From assembly GCF_020166395.1 (NCBI RefSeq), contig NZ_JAIQXU010000037.1:1-39989 (forward strand): a DNA stretch of 39,989 nucleotides. Direction: 5' to 3'. The position numbers and the translations under genes were made by a program. How positions within the stretch are numbered: position 1 is the first letter of the stretch; each line of letters starts with the position of its first letter. The notes under the pieces are model-generated. The model searched no databases, had not been told where the DNA came from, and was given only the letters and a program-made list of their open reading frames with translations. Shown piece by piece: positions 26,457 through 35,160 of the stretch. The stretch comes from Deinococcus betulae (lineage in GTDB: Bacteria > Deinococcota > Deinococci > Deinococcales > Deinococcaceae).

Positions 26457-27647
26457 TCATGCCCCCTGCCCATCCATTAGCGCTTGAGCTGGCCGAAATA
26501 GAGCGAGATTTTCTTCCAAAGCGTGTTTATCCCCCGCGACCTGCTCTGCATAAGCCCTACACCGCGCAGCACGCTCAAGCTTCCTGGGGACTGACTCCTG
26601 TACCAAAGCGGCTACTGTATCAGCAAAAGCCTGCTGTGCCGATAGAGGCAATACGTCACCGACGCCTGCGTTCCTGAAATCTTGCCAAGGCGTCTGATCG
26701 CTCACGACCACTGGGCAGCCAGCAGCTAGCGCCTCCCAGACCACGTGGCCATAGTTCTCGCCAAGAGTTGGGAACAAGAAAGCGTCATAACTGCTGAAGA
26801 CCTCTCTGACCTGCTCATGTTCGACAATGCCTTGGTACTCCACCCGCAGTTGTTCTGGCAAATCTGTCATGGCTTCTTGACATCTTTCCCAATAATTCTG
26901 ATCTTCTAAAGAGCCATAGATATGGAAATCAAGAGGCACTTTAACCTGCTTAACGATTTCAAGCGCGTATGTGAGATTTTTCTTTGGAGAGATGCGAGAG
27001 AGGAATATGACCCGGCCCCGACCCTCTTTTACCTGCCTCTGTATCTCCTGCACAACAGGAGCAAGGTCAGCTGCGACCTGAACCGGAACTGGCCCCAATG
27101 TGCGCCATATGTCTCGCTGTTCCAAGATGGTTGAAGCTTGAAAGCTTGTCACACCTCTCCAAAGCCTGAATTTATGAAAAGCGGCCAGATAAGCTTGTTT
27201 CTTGCTTACCTTAAGGGACAGCGCGCCAACGGAGAACTCCCCCCTGGGAGCCAGCACAATTCGCGCGCCAAAGGGCATTAGTCGGTTCCAAATCAAAACC
27301 TTTATAGTTGATGGCGAAAAGAAGCTGTTAAGGTAAAGAGTAGGGATGCCGTACCTGCGCAAAAGACTCGCAAAAGCTTGGGGGCCAAACTGCTCTTGGG
27401 TAAGATAGATTATGTCTGCTCCACCCAAAGAATAGACCTTGCCTGGAGTCTTCTCGGAGTAGTGTGACCCATCCAGATCATAGTTGCGGGTGACAATTAA
27501 CAGCTTTAATTGGTTCCCCAATCGTTGGGCGAGATTGGCGATGGTGGTCACTGGACCACCTGCAAGTCTACCTGGAAGGTAGTGATCGATGATGATCAGG
27601 ACCTCATAAGTCTGCGGTTTTGAATGAACTGCCGAGTCAGGGAGCAC
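26457..27647 (-). CDS. GT4-type glycosyltransferase
   Basis: About 396 residues with the two-Rossmann GT-B layout. The N-terminal part has IIIDHYLPGRLAGGPVTTI, and the C-terminal donor domain has FLSRISPKKNLTYALEIV and the nucleotide-sugar motif FLFPTLGENYGHVVWEALAAGCPVVVSD (EX7E). It transfers an unknown sugar to the lipid-linked repeat unit in the cytosol. Start GTG 27647 is chosen because AGGAG lies 8 nt upstream; ATG 27677 is possible but overlaps the previous gene by 41 bp. It is the last of the AT-rich genes. Confidence 0.85.
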   Translation of the reverse strand: MLPDSAVHSKPQTYEVLIIIDHYLPGRLAGGPVTTIANLAQRLGNQLKLLIVTRNYDLDGSHYSEKTPGKVYSLGGADIIYLTQEQFGPQAFASLLRRYGIPTLYLNSFFSPSTIKVLIWNRLMPFGARIVLAPRGEFSVGALSLKVSKKQAYLAAFHKFRLWRGVTSFQASTILEQRDIWRTLGPVPVQVAADLAPVVQEIQRQVKEGRGRVIFLSRISPKKNLTYALEIVKQVKVPLDFHIYGSLEDQNYWERCQEAMTDLPEQLRVEYQGIVEHEQVREVFSSYDAFLFPTLGENYGHVVWEALAAGCPVVVSDQTPWQDFRNAGVGDVLPLSAQQAFADTVAALVQESVPRKLERAARCRAYAEQVAGDKHALEENLALFRPAQALMDGQGA

Positions 27648-28842
27648 GCTCACCGCTCCTGTTCTTCTGAACAACACGGTCCAGGAATGCGCCTAACATT
27701 CTTCCGTGCGCTCGCCATGTCTTCTGCTTCGACACAAACTGCTGCGCTCCCAGCCCTAGAGCCTGGGCCTCGTCATCATGCTCTGCTACGTATCTCAGCG
27801 CACGGGCCAAGGCTTCAGGCGTCTCGTCATCCAGCAGCACCAAATACCGCTCGTAGTCAGGGGGAAGACCTTCGAACCGGGTAGAGATGGTGGGCAACCC
27901 AGACGCCATGTACTCGATCAGCTTTGAAGGGAAAACATATGGACTGCTGATCCGGTTGTAACTGCGATGGTTGATCAGCACGTGTGCCTGCTGCAAGTAC
28001 GTGCGGATCATATCGCCTGATACAAATCCCAGAAACTCGATGTTTGGGTTTTCCTGCGCATGACGGACAACTAGGTCTTTCAATTGTCCTGATCCAGCAA
28101 TCACAAACTTGTAATCCATATCCTTCAGGAGGTCCACGGCTTCAAGCATGACGTCTACGCCGTTGTATTCCTCGAGGGCTCCTGCGAAGAAGATCAGGAA
28201 TGGCCCTCCACTCAACGTTCTCCGAAAGGGATTTCCAATTTCAGCAACACCACCCTCTATCAGAAGGTATGGGGCTCGCTTCAAAAAATCATTAGCTATC
28301 CGCTCTGAGATCACGATGACCCCATCCGATGCGTCCAGCCGTGTTTTCGCATAAACAAAGTCAAGCTGCCTGTACAAATTTTTGGACACGGTCTGCCCAG
28401 GGATGTCCATGTCATAGATAATTGGAACATAAGGGATTTTAAGCATTCTGGAAACAATTCGAGCCGAAATCGATAGGAACAGACTGAAATTATAGGTCAT
28501 TATGAAGGTGGGTCGGTGCTTAAATGCGGCAACAAAGCCATGAAAAAGAAATGCACATATGAGGGTCAGCGTCTTGAACACAGGCAGGTTGACGTATGAC
28601 AGGAGGCGGAGCTTGGTTCCCGCATAGGACAGGTGTCCGCCGGGAACGACTAAGCCAGCCCGCACTTCGGTGACTGACCTGGGTTGAAAGCTCAGAACCT
28701 CTACGGCTGGATAGCCCGCCTGACCGAGCGCCGTCAGGAAGCCTACCTGAGCAGTGTTGCCAGCCCTGGAAAACGCCCTGGAAATATACCGGTCATCGTC
28801 AGGCACTAGGCTTCCAAAAAACAGAACCTTGTCGCCATTCAC
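27637..28842 (-). CDS. GT4-type glycosyltransferase
   Basis: A 401-residue GT-B glycosyltransferase. The acceptor half contains IMTYNFSLFLSISARIVSRMLKIPYVPIIYDMD and the donor half LIFFAGALEEYNGVDVMLEAVDLL and VFPSKLIEYMASGLPTISTRFEGLP. The nucleotide-binding loop is less canonical (SKLIEYMASG) than in its neighbours. The sugar transferred is unknown. It overlaps the preceding gene by 4 bp (ATGA) and the following one by about 11 bp. Codon use is AT-rich, in line with the imported core of the locus. Confidence 0.87.
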   Translation of the reverse strand: MNGDKVLFFGSLVPDDDRYISRAFSRAGNTAQVGFLTALGQAGYPAVEVLSFQPRSVTEVRAGLVVPGGHLSYAGTKLRLLSYVNLPVFKTLTLICAFLFHGFVAAFKHRPTFIMTYNFSLFLSISARIVSRMLKIPYVPIIYDMDIPGQTVSKNLYRQLDFVYAKTRLDASDGVIVISERIANDFLKRAPYLLIEGGVAEIGNPFRRTLSGGPFLIFFAGALEEYNGVDVMLEAVDLLKDMDYKFVIAGSGQLKDLVVRHAQENPNIEFLGFVSGDMIRTYLQQAHVLINHRSYNRISSPYVFPSKLIEYMASGLPTISTRFEGLPPDYERYLVLLDDETPEALARALRYVAEHDDEAQALGLGAQQFVSKQKTWRAHGRMLGAFLDRVVQKNRSGERAP

Positions 28843-29984
28843 TTGACTTCTCCGTTCGACAGATAGTTGAGGAGAACGTATGCATTTTTACGAGTGTGCA
28901 AAGCCTCGTACATGGTTCGGTTGGCCTCACCCATTCGCTGTAGACGGTCTGCATCAGCCAGCATCCGCTCGAGTACATTGGCCAATTCAGTGACTTTTCC
29001 GTTCCGGAACATCAGGCCGTTGTGGTCATGAATTAAATCTTCCCGCAGCGCTTTAAAATTTGTAGCCACCACTGGTTTGGAGTAGCGGCCAGCCTCCATG
29101 ATGGGTCGACCCTGATGTGGTTTCGTGATTGGAAAGACCACCACCGAGGAAGTTGCGATGAATGCCGCAGTTTCCTCAACATTGCCGTACACCTGAACTC
29201 CAGAAACAGAGCGTAGAAGATTGTCAAACAGCCGACGCTCAAGAGGATTTCTCGATGTATTCTGCATCTCTCCCAAAATCGTGAGGGGCTCACTGATGCC
29301 TCGTGCTCTCAGCAGACAGACGGCGCGCAGGAGGACATGAAGACCCTTGAGCCGGCTGAGACCTCCCATATAGAGCATCCCCACCTTACCCACCTCACCG
29401 TCCTCACGCTCGGGCAACAGCGATTTCCTCGATATCCAGTTGCGCATGATTCCCTGTCGGGAACGTATGTGGAATTGTCGCTGATCGAATTCAGAGATAA
29501 ACAGTGTGAGGTTACTGTAGGACTCCGTCAATCTCCTGAGATAATCTTTGCGTAGACCAAACAGTCCCGACGCAACATTCTCTTGAATGACGAGAATTGT
29601 TTTGATTTCTGGATTAATCAAGCGCGTCTTTCCAAGGTAAGGGATCAACACAGAGGAATTAAGGATCAAGTGCGTTGGCGCGACTTTCCTCATAAAGCTT
29701 TCAAAGTCGTGGTCCACACGCCTCGACCTCAGAAAACGCAAGATGAATCCGGGGTGAAGTGCGAAATAGCTTCCACCAGAGTAGTGGGGGAAGTCGTGGA
29801 TATAACTTATGTATCTTAGATGCACAGATGGAAAATCTCTATGTATAAAGCCAGCTAGCTTACCTTCCGGCAGAAGAATATGGACCTCATGTCCTGCCCG
29901 AACCAACTCTTCGGTCAGATTGTATAGCATCAGGCCAGCTCCGCCCCAACCGCCATAATGATGAAAAATAGCGATTTTAATCAT
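28839..29984 (-). CDS. GT4-type glycosyltransferase
   Basis: A 381-residue GT-B enzyme. The N-terminal glycine-rich loop is HHYGGWGGAGLMLYNLTEELVRAGHEVHILLPEG. The donor domain contains VGMLYMGGLSRLKGLHVLLRAV and the motif KPHQGRPIMEAGRYSKPVVATNF, with E in the EX7E-like position. It is cytosolic and its sugar specificity is unknown. The start overlaps the Wzy-like gene by 8 bp and the end overlaps the next glycosyltransferase by 4 bp. Confidence 0.88.
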   Translation of the reverse strand: MIKIAIFHHYGGWGGAGLMLYNLTEELVRAGHEVHILLPEGKLAGFIHRDFPSVHLRYISYIHDFPHYSGGSYFALHPGFILRFLRSRRVDHDFESFMRKVAPTHLILNSSVLIPYLGKTRLINPEIKTILVIQENVASGLFGLRKDYLRRLTESYSNLTLFISEFDQRQFHIRSRQGIMRNWISRKSLLPEREDGEVGKVGMLYMGGLSRLKGLHVLLRAVCLLRARGISEPLTILGEMQNTSRNPLERRLFDNLLRSVSGVQVYGNVEETAAFIATSSVVVFPITKPHQGRPIMEAGRYSKPVVATNFKALREDLIHDHNGLMFRNGKVTELANVLERMLADADRLQRMGEANRTMYEALHTRKNAYVLLNYLSNGEVK

Positions 29985-31218
29985 ATGAAGAACTCACCCT
30001 CGCAGAGGTTGATCCGAGAACCTTGAGACATCCCAGTAACACCCAAACCGCTAGATTGATTGTGTAGAAAAGGATAGAAGTGCCCCCCATATTGTAAAAA
30101 AATAGACTGGCAAGCGCTCCAGCTATGCCTAGCGCAAATACACGTTCCCATGCCTGACCGTTTCTGATCAAGGCAGTCAGCCAGACAAGACTCGCAAACA
30201 GAATGGGCAGCAGGAATAGGACTCCCAAGATCCCAACCGACAGCAGGAGGTCAAGGTAACCGTTGTGAAACGGAATGACCACACTTTGATAGGAACCAAT
30301 ACGCTCAATACTCAGCTGGTAAAAACCGTATCCCCTGAAAGGATTGGATTGAATCCTCTCCCAGGCTGTCTGCCAGAGATCAAAACGTCCGCCAAGAAAA
30401 GCTTCGAACGGAGAATCGAGGATCCCAGCCTCAAGCTCTCTTTTGTGAAAGAACTGGTATTCCACGATGGATGTGATTTGCTGAAATAGTTTCCCACCAG
30501 TGGCATAATTAAGCCCCTGCAGAGATATGAAGATGGCTGTGGCAATCGCAGTCCCTCTGCCAAGAACGACAAACGTGTACTTTTTCTGCAGCAGGCTGAG
30601 CAGAAACACCACTCCCAGTCCGGCGGCAAGAGAAATGATGGCAGGCTTGTGCAGGACTGTAATTAAAGGAAAGACAGCCGCGCCGAACAAGAAGAAAGTT
30701 TTCCTGGCCTTCTGTCCTACCAGATAACTCGCTGAGTAATAGAGAGCGGGGATTAGGCTCAGGAACCTCATCGGGTAGCCCTCAAACCGGCCATCCAGGA
30801 CCCCGATCAGAGAAACGACCCCATAAAGTCCCCCCGACACCGCCAGAACCTGCATGATCTTTTCCACCAACACCTTCACCTGGTCTCGGTCGTGGCTACT
30901 GACAGCGATATACAGCATGATACAAGTCGCGAAGTTGAGATACATGTGCCAGGGAGCCGCTCCATATGTTTCAAGCCCCAGCACGATAGTCAATATGCGG
31001 TTGGCAAGTACATAAATAAGAAAATAGATTGCCCCGAGGGCAAGTGGGTCAATCGCAGATCTTCTATTTCGCCACAGGAACGTAAGCATGATCAGAAAGG
31101 GGACAAGCTTGCCCAGAACATTCGCGAAGGGAACAGCCGCAGAACCATACACTGCCTCATTACCAGTAAGGCTAAACAGCAGTGTTATGCAGACCACCGT
31201 AACCCAATTAAACTTCAT
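29977..31218 (-). CDS. Wzy-like polysaccharide polymerase
   Basis: A 413-residue integral membrane protein with about ten to eleven predicted helices. The large periplasmic loop after the sixth or seventh helix ends in the O-antigen ligase/polymerase motif FHNGYLDLLLSVGILGVLFLLPIL. The conserved His sits in HNGY. Because it lies directly between a flippase and glycosyltransferases, polymerase (Wzy) rather than lipid-A ligase activity is inferred. It overlaps the flippase stop by 4 bp. Low sequence conservation is normal for this class, so the assignment rests on topology, motif and context. Confidence 0.82.
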   Translation of the reverse strand: MKFNWVTVVCITLLFSLTGNEAVYGSAAVPFANVLGKLVPFLIMLTFLWRNRRSAIDPLALGAIYFLIYVLANRILTIVLGLETYGAAPWHMYLNFATCIMLYIAVSSHDRDQVKVLVEKIMQVLAVSGGLYGVVSLIGVLDGRFEGYPMRFLSLIPALYYSASYLVGQKARKTFFLFGAAVFPLITVLHKPAIISLAAGLGVVFLLSLLQKKYTFVVLGRGTAIATAIFISLQGLNYATGGKLFQQITSIVEYQFFHKRELEAGILDSPFEAFLGGRFDLWQTAWERIQSNPFRGYGFYQLSIERIGSYQSVVIPFHNGYLDLLLSVGILGVLFLLPILFASLVWLTALIRNGQAWERVFALGIAGALASLFFYNMGGTSILFYTINLAVWVLLGCLKVLGSTSARVSSSYD

Positions 31219-32468
31219 AAGCCTCTCTTCTCCTGCAGCCCTACGACAACAGAATAAATAATAAAGCTGAGCAGATGAAATTCAACCACGTTGATGGCCG
31301 CCCCCACAGTATTGAGCCTGGGAATCCAGAATACCGCACCTATCAGATAGGCGACGGTCGAGATCGCCTGGATTTTGAGACGCAGCGGTTGCCTTCCTGT
31401 CCCAGAAAGATAGTCTGCCATAGGCAGATAGGCCGCCTGAAATAGATATGAAGACGACATTATCAACATTAAAAGACCTGCCTTCTCATAGTCTCTTCCA
31501 AAAACAAGGCCAATGACATCTAGACTAACAACGGCAGCCAGCGTCAGGATCACTGCACCCGCGATGATCAGAGCAGGATACGCTGCGCTCTGGATCAGCC
31601 TCTTTTTCTCGGCTGGCGACTCGCTGGTGAAGAAGCCCGCATAACGGGTTGCCAACCAAGCAGAAACAGGCATGGATCCGATTGAAAAGATACGCTGTCC
31701 TATGGAATACACGGCGACGTCAGAAAAGCTCAATAGGCGTGACATAATAGGCTTTTCGAGTTCGCTGGAAACCCCGACCAGGGCGTTGGAGATGGCGAAT
31801 GGGGATGCCTCTTTCCAGAACGTCCGGTACAGCGCTGGGATCTTCAGCGTAACTCGTCTGCCCTGGAACAGGTACTTCCAAGCGAATGTCAACATCAACA
31901 GATTCGCCGCCGCAAGAGCGAATAACCACTCTGTCAAATCAGTTTTCCATCCGACTGCAATCAGAAGGGCCGCCGCTTTAATGATCAGACCGACAGATTC
32001 GAAAAAGAATATCTTTTGGTAATGTTCATCAATCATGTTGGCTGCCACAAACACCATTATCATGCGCGTCATGATGTCGATTATCCCCGCTAGGATTAGG
32101 ACGCCCAGCGGTATCCCAAGCTGAAGCACAGCATTCAGCAACAGCACAATTAAGATGCCGGGGAACATGATGGCGGCAAGGTGAGTTACCAGCTCGCTTA
32201 CCACGCGCTCCAGATTTTGATACTTACTGTTTAGCAAGAAAACCAAATTATAGGATCCCAGATCCACCAACGCGTTGACGATAGCGATTATTGACAGTGC
32301 AACAAAATATTGTCCGTACTCACTTGGCGGAATAATCCTCGTCAGAACAGCAAAAATCAACAACTGGCCAACCGCGCGGATCAGGGTGGTGAGGAGGTTC
32401 TTCGCGTATGGCGAGCTCAAACGAGACATCCAGGATGTAAAATGTGAATTCACAGCGTACTCCGCCAC
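31215..32468 (-). CDS. Wzx-like oligosaccharide flippase
   Basis: A 417-residue protein with about twelve to thirteen hydrophobic helices and the start typical of MATE/MOP flippases (LLTTLIRAVGQLLIFAVLTRIIPPSEYGQYFVALSIIAIVNAL). Other marks are SNALVGVSSELEKPIMSRLLSFSDVAVYSIGQRI in the middle and a long hydrophobic C-terminus. It moves the lipid-linked repeat unit across the inner membrane. It overlaps the downstream Wzy-like gene by 4 bp. AT-rich. A 199-bp gap, or a small overlapping frame, separates it from the beta-sandwich gene upstream. Confidence 0.9.
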   Translation of the reverse strand: MAEYAVNSHFTSWMSRLSSPYAKNLLTTLIRAVGQLLIFAVLTRIIPPSEYGQYFVALSIIAIVNALVDLGSYNLVFLLNSKYQNLERVVSELVTHLAAIMFPGILIVLLLNAVLQLGIPLGVLILAGIIDIMTRMIMVFVAANMIDEHYQKIFFFESVGLIIKAAALLIAVGWKTDLTEWLFALAAANLLMLTFAWKYLFQGRRVTLKIPALYRTFWKEASPFAISNALVGVSSELEKPIMSRLLSFSDVAVYSIGQRIFSIGSMPVSAWLATRYAGFFTSESPAEKKRLIQSAAYPALIIAGAVILTLAAVVSLDVIGLVFGRDYEKAGLLMLIMSSSYLFQAAYLPMADYLSGTGRQPLRLKIQAISTVAYLIGAVFWIPRLNTVGAAINVVEFHLLSFIIYSVVVGLQEKRGL

Positions 32469-32680
32469 TTCAACTGCAGACTTATCTCGTCTCTAGATCG
32501 TATGGCCGATATCTTTCTACGGAATTGAAGCCCTGACAGTCTCGCCAAAGGAATAGAGAGGTACCTCCCTACTATTTGGGGCCTCATATCTAACAACTTG
32601 GTTGGCATTTTTAAGCAGGCCGTAACTCCGAGAGGCAGAATACTTCTCTGCCACCTTCTAGCAAACCTCACTGAGTCCAT
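32450..32680 (-). CDS. Possible small ORF, unrecognised
   Basis: A 76-codon frame fills the only gap in this part of the operon. It starts inside the end of the beta-sandwich gene (13-bp overlap) and ends inside the start of the flippase gene (19-bp overlap), as its neighbours do with ATGA junctions. The predicted peptide is basic (14 or more Arg) with no membrane segment or recognised motif. It may be a real small protein, the remnant of a gene, or chance. No good ribosome site is seen. Confidence 0.25.
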   Translation of the reverse strand: MDSVRFARRWQRSILPLGVTACLKMPTKLLDMRPQIVGRYLSIPLARLSGLQFRRKISAIRSRDEISLQLKWRSTL

Positions 32681-33534
32681 GTGTATCGGTGGCTTAACCG
32701 CTGGGTTCTTTTTTCTAGAAAAGACAGATCTTTTAATAAGAGATTTCTGTCCTCGACCCTGCGATTGTAAGGGTTGATGACTGTGAGTGTGACAGGTTGA
32801 CCGTTGACGTCCAGCTCAATTCGCTTAGTCCTAGCTCTGGCTTCGATCACTCTATGGATGTCTTGGCCCTGCCGGATCTCTACTTTTGGATAGATTCCTC
32901 CACCAGGAAGGCCTGTCAGCTGAAAGCTGAGCTTTCCAGGGCCACAAGGTCTCAGGGTCATAGGCACCCGAAAAGCCAGGGATGCAGTGTTCGCTACCCT
33001 GTCCCAGATGCCACCCGTTTCTGGTGGAAACTCCACCTCGAAGCCAGTGCACTTCTGGGTTGAGAGTTGAAAAGAGGACAATTGAGCTAGACGAAGCTCA
33101 GCTCGGTAGTAATCGTTGTCATAGTGCAGGCGGAGCATGCCAGAGACCGGGACGTCAATGTCCACCTCCCTCGTTCCCCAGATAAAATCACGAAAGATCT
33201 CCTTGCTACCAACCGTGACGCGTAGGCGAGGAGCTATCCCCGCAGCTGCGGTCCCTTCTGCTCTCACTCTTAGTATGCCGGGGGAGCAGACTTCCGCTTC
33301 CAGCCATGATGACTTTGCCATCAAAAATCCATTGCCTGTTCTGACCACACTGTCGCTTTCCCTGTCGAAGCGGGGCTCGAAAACAGCTGACATCTGGCAG
33401 ATGCCCTGGGCTGACGGCAAGGAGATAGGTTCTATGGGCGCAGGTCGATTCAGCCCCAGGTACGTCAGCCCCAGGATCATGAGGGGGGGACAGAGTAACG
33501 GCAGCCATTTCCATCCTTCTGCCTTCCAGTTCAC
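32668..33534 (-). CDS. Membrane-anchored protein with two beta-sandwich (CBM-like) repeats
   Basis: A 288-residue protein with an N-terminal hydrophobic anchor (WLPLLCPPLMILGLTYLGL, residues 10-28). Two tandem repeats follow. Repeat 1 is about residues 81-155, ending NDYYRAELRLAQLSSFQL; repeat 2 is about 193-274, ending NPYNRRVEDRNLLLKDLSF. Both have the shape 'CxPGxLxxxxxG ... Pxlxvxxg ... v ... xNxYyxxxxxRnlxLxxl', resembling small carbohydrate-binding modules of the CBM36/60 type, but this is pattern-level only. It is coupled to the ligase-like gene by a 4-bp overlap, and the pair recurs as pseudogenes at 12-15.5 kb. A role in binding the nascent polysaccharide at the outer face of the membrane is inferred. 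Confidence 0.7.
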   Translation of the reverse strand: MNWKAEGWKWLPLLCPPLMILGLTYLGLNRPAPIEPISLPSAQGICQMSAVFEPRFDRESDSVVRTGNGFLMAKSSWLEAEVCSPGILRVRAEGTAAAGIAPRLRVTVGSKEIFRDFIWGTREVDIDVPVSGMLRLHYDNDYYRAELRLAQLSSFQLSTQKCTGFEVEFPPETGGIWDRVANTASLAFRVPMTLRPCGPGKLSFQLTGLPGGGIYPKVEIRQGQDIHRVIEARARTKRIELDVNGQPVTLTVINPYNRRVEDRNLLLKDLSFLEKRTQRLSHRYTWTQ

Positions 33535-35069
33535 TTCTGCACCTGCACAGTCCAGGACCTGCTAGCCAAAGGAAATGGGCTCAGGCTCCCCTGACTTCGA
33601 TAGACTGACATTTTGACCTTTTGTTCCGCCACATCAACCAAGTCACCCTGCAAACGTACGTAGCCAACTTCTCCTTCCATCAGGGTGAAGGGCTGGTTGT
33701 CAACCGTGACACAACTTGCGGCACAGGCGCTTAACACCACGCGGTAACTGCCAGGAGCCATCTTGAGTTGTGCGATCGCCAAGTAGTCCTTGTGGTTTAG
33801 AACGCTTTGAGGCGCATCCCAGTAAAGAGCCGAGACAGGTAGACGAACAGGGGGACTAAGCTGAGGCCACAGCAACGGCAGTGACAGGAGCGTGACAACA
33901 CTGGAACCGACTAGGCCCAGGGCCCAGGACGGCCGGGCAGGAGTCAGAAGTTGCATCCCCACCACCATCCAGAAAGCTTCAGCCAAAAAAGAGCTGGGCA
34001 CAATCCAGGTGTTGTCCGTGATGTTCGCGAGAACGAAGCCCGACAGAAGGGCCACGCTAAACACTTCGCGCTGCAGCACCGCTGACCAAAGCGCGAAGCT
34101 CACCAACACCACCAAGCCCAACACACCAAGGGGCCCACTCTCAGCCCACTGCTGGAGTACGGCATTGTGGGCGATTAGCCAGGGATGGCCGACCCATTCC
34201 ACCCAAGCCGGACAGCCCAATGACACTCCGTCGACCTGTCGCCAGAACACACAGCCGCCATCTGGAGGCGCGAGAAAGTTTCCCAGCCTGTAGCTCCCGA
34301 CTCCCGTCAAAGGCGCAGTTTGAATGACCGAGAGTGTATTTTCCCAGATGACATCCCGCCCTGTTGTTCCCCATCCCCACAGCCGATCCAGAGCGCCGAT
34401 TCCAAAGCGGTTGCCGATCAGAAGACCTGCTGCGATCAGAGCTACACCTGCGCCACCGAACTTCAGAATGTTGCGCTGCTGGCTGATCAACGCTTTACGG
34501 TGCCCTACCACCACCCCCATCACCGTTCCAAAGAGCAAGGCGAGCATGGCCCCACGGCTGCCGGTGGTCAGAACCACAAGGATCCCCAGAACGCCCATCA
34601 CAACGCGCCAGACCTTGGGTCCAGGGAGAAAAACTGCCATCCACACCCCGACCGTGCCAGCGAATCCGAGGGTGGTGGCGGTCATATAAGGGTGTTCCAG
34701 ACGTGCCCGCAGCACGTCCGCCCCATTCCAGCCTGAATAACCGAGAGCCGTGAGGTAGACCAGAACCAGCCCAATCGCCATGGGCCATAGGCGACTGGAG
34801 GAACCCAGGAAAATCCCTAGACCTATGAGCCCACCCATCAGCGCTATTCGAACTCCTGCTAGCAATACGGCGGCCAAAGATTCCGGAGAGAAAAGTGCAG
34901 GCAGCAGCTGACTTAGTGCATAGAAGACAAGAATGGCCTTGCCAGCCCACGGGAGTCTCTTTAATGATGAAATCTTCAACAACGCAAGGGGGGAGATCAC
35001 ATAGAAGGGCGCCAGGCAAGCCAGCCACCACTTCCACCACCTTAAATCAAGCCGAGTCAGTTCAGACAT
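33531..35069 (-). CDS. O-antigen-ligase-family membrane protein with extra C-terminal domain
   Basis: A 512-residue protein with about ten to twelve transmembrane helices. The ligase loop contains TTGRDVIWENTLSVIQTAPLTGVGSYRLGNF and the conserved HNAVLQQWAESGPLGVLGL with the catalytic-type His. The last 110 residues after the final helix form a soluble domain (SYRVVLSACAASCVTVDNQPFTLMEGEVGYVRL) with two close cysteines. This tail is unusual for Wzy or WaaL. The operon already holds a Wzy-like gene, so this one may ligate or transfer finished chains. It is coupled to the beta-sandwich gene and lies 91 bp after the Wzc-like stop. A perfect dyad covers its start codon. Confidence 0.85.
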   Translation of the reverse strand: MSELTRLDLRWWKWWLACLAPFYVISPLALLKISSLKRLPWAGKAILVFYALSQLLPALFSPESLAAVLLAGVRIALMGGLIGLGIFLGSSSRLWPMAIGLVLVYLTALGYSGWNGADVLRARLEHPYMTATTLGFAGTVGVWMAVFLPGPKVWRVVMGVLGILVVLTTGSRGAMLALLFGTVMGVVVGHRKALISQQRNILKFGGAGVALIAAGLLIGNRFGIGALDRLWGWGTTGRDVIWENTLSVIQTAPLTGVGSYRLGNFLAPPDGGCVFWRQVDGVSLGCPAWVEWVGHPWLIAHNAVLQQWAESGPLGVLGLVVLVSFALWSAVLQREVFSVALLSGFVLANITDNTWIVPSSFLAEAFWMVVGMQLLTPARPSWALGLVGSSVVTLLSLPLLWPQLSPPVRLPVSALYWDAPQSVLNHKDYLAIAQLKMAPGSYRVVLSACAASCVTVDNQPFTLMEGEVGYVRLQGDLVDVAEQKVKMSVYRSQGSLSPFPLASRSWTVQVQK

Positions 35070-35084
35070 TTGTGATACACAAAT
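35068..35084. promoter_or_regulatory. Perfect dyad at the ligase start codon
   Basis: ATTTGTG-ata-CACAAAT is a 7-bp perfect inverted repeat whose last bases include the ATG of the ligase-like gene. It lies in the 91-bp gap after the wzc-like gene. It could be an operator or an RNA hairpin occluding the start; no clear promoter hexamers accompany it. Confidence 0.4.
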
Positions 35085-35160
35085 CCGAATTGTGGTTTAA
35101 ACTCTTCTACAGCATCATTCAGCCCTTGATTAGAGTCAACGGTCCGAAAAGACTCGATAG

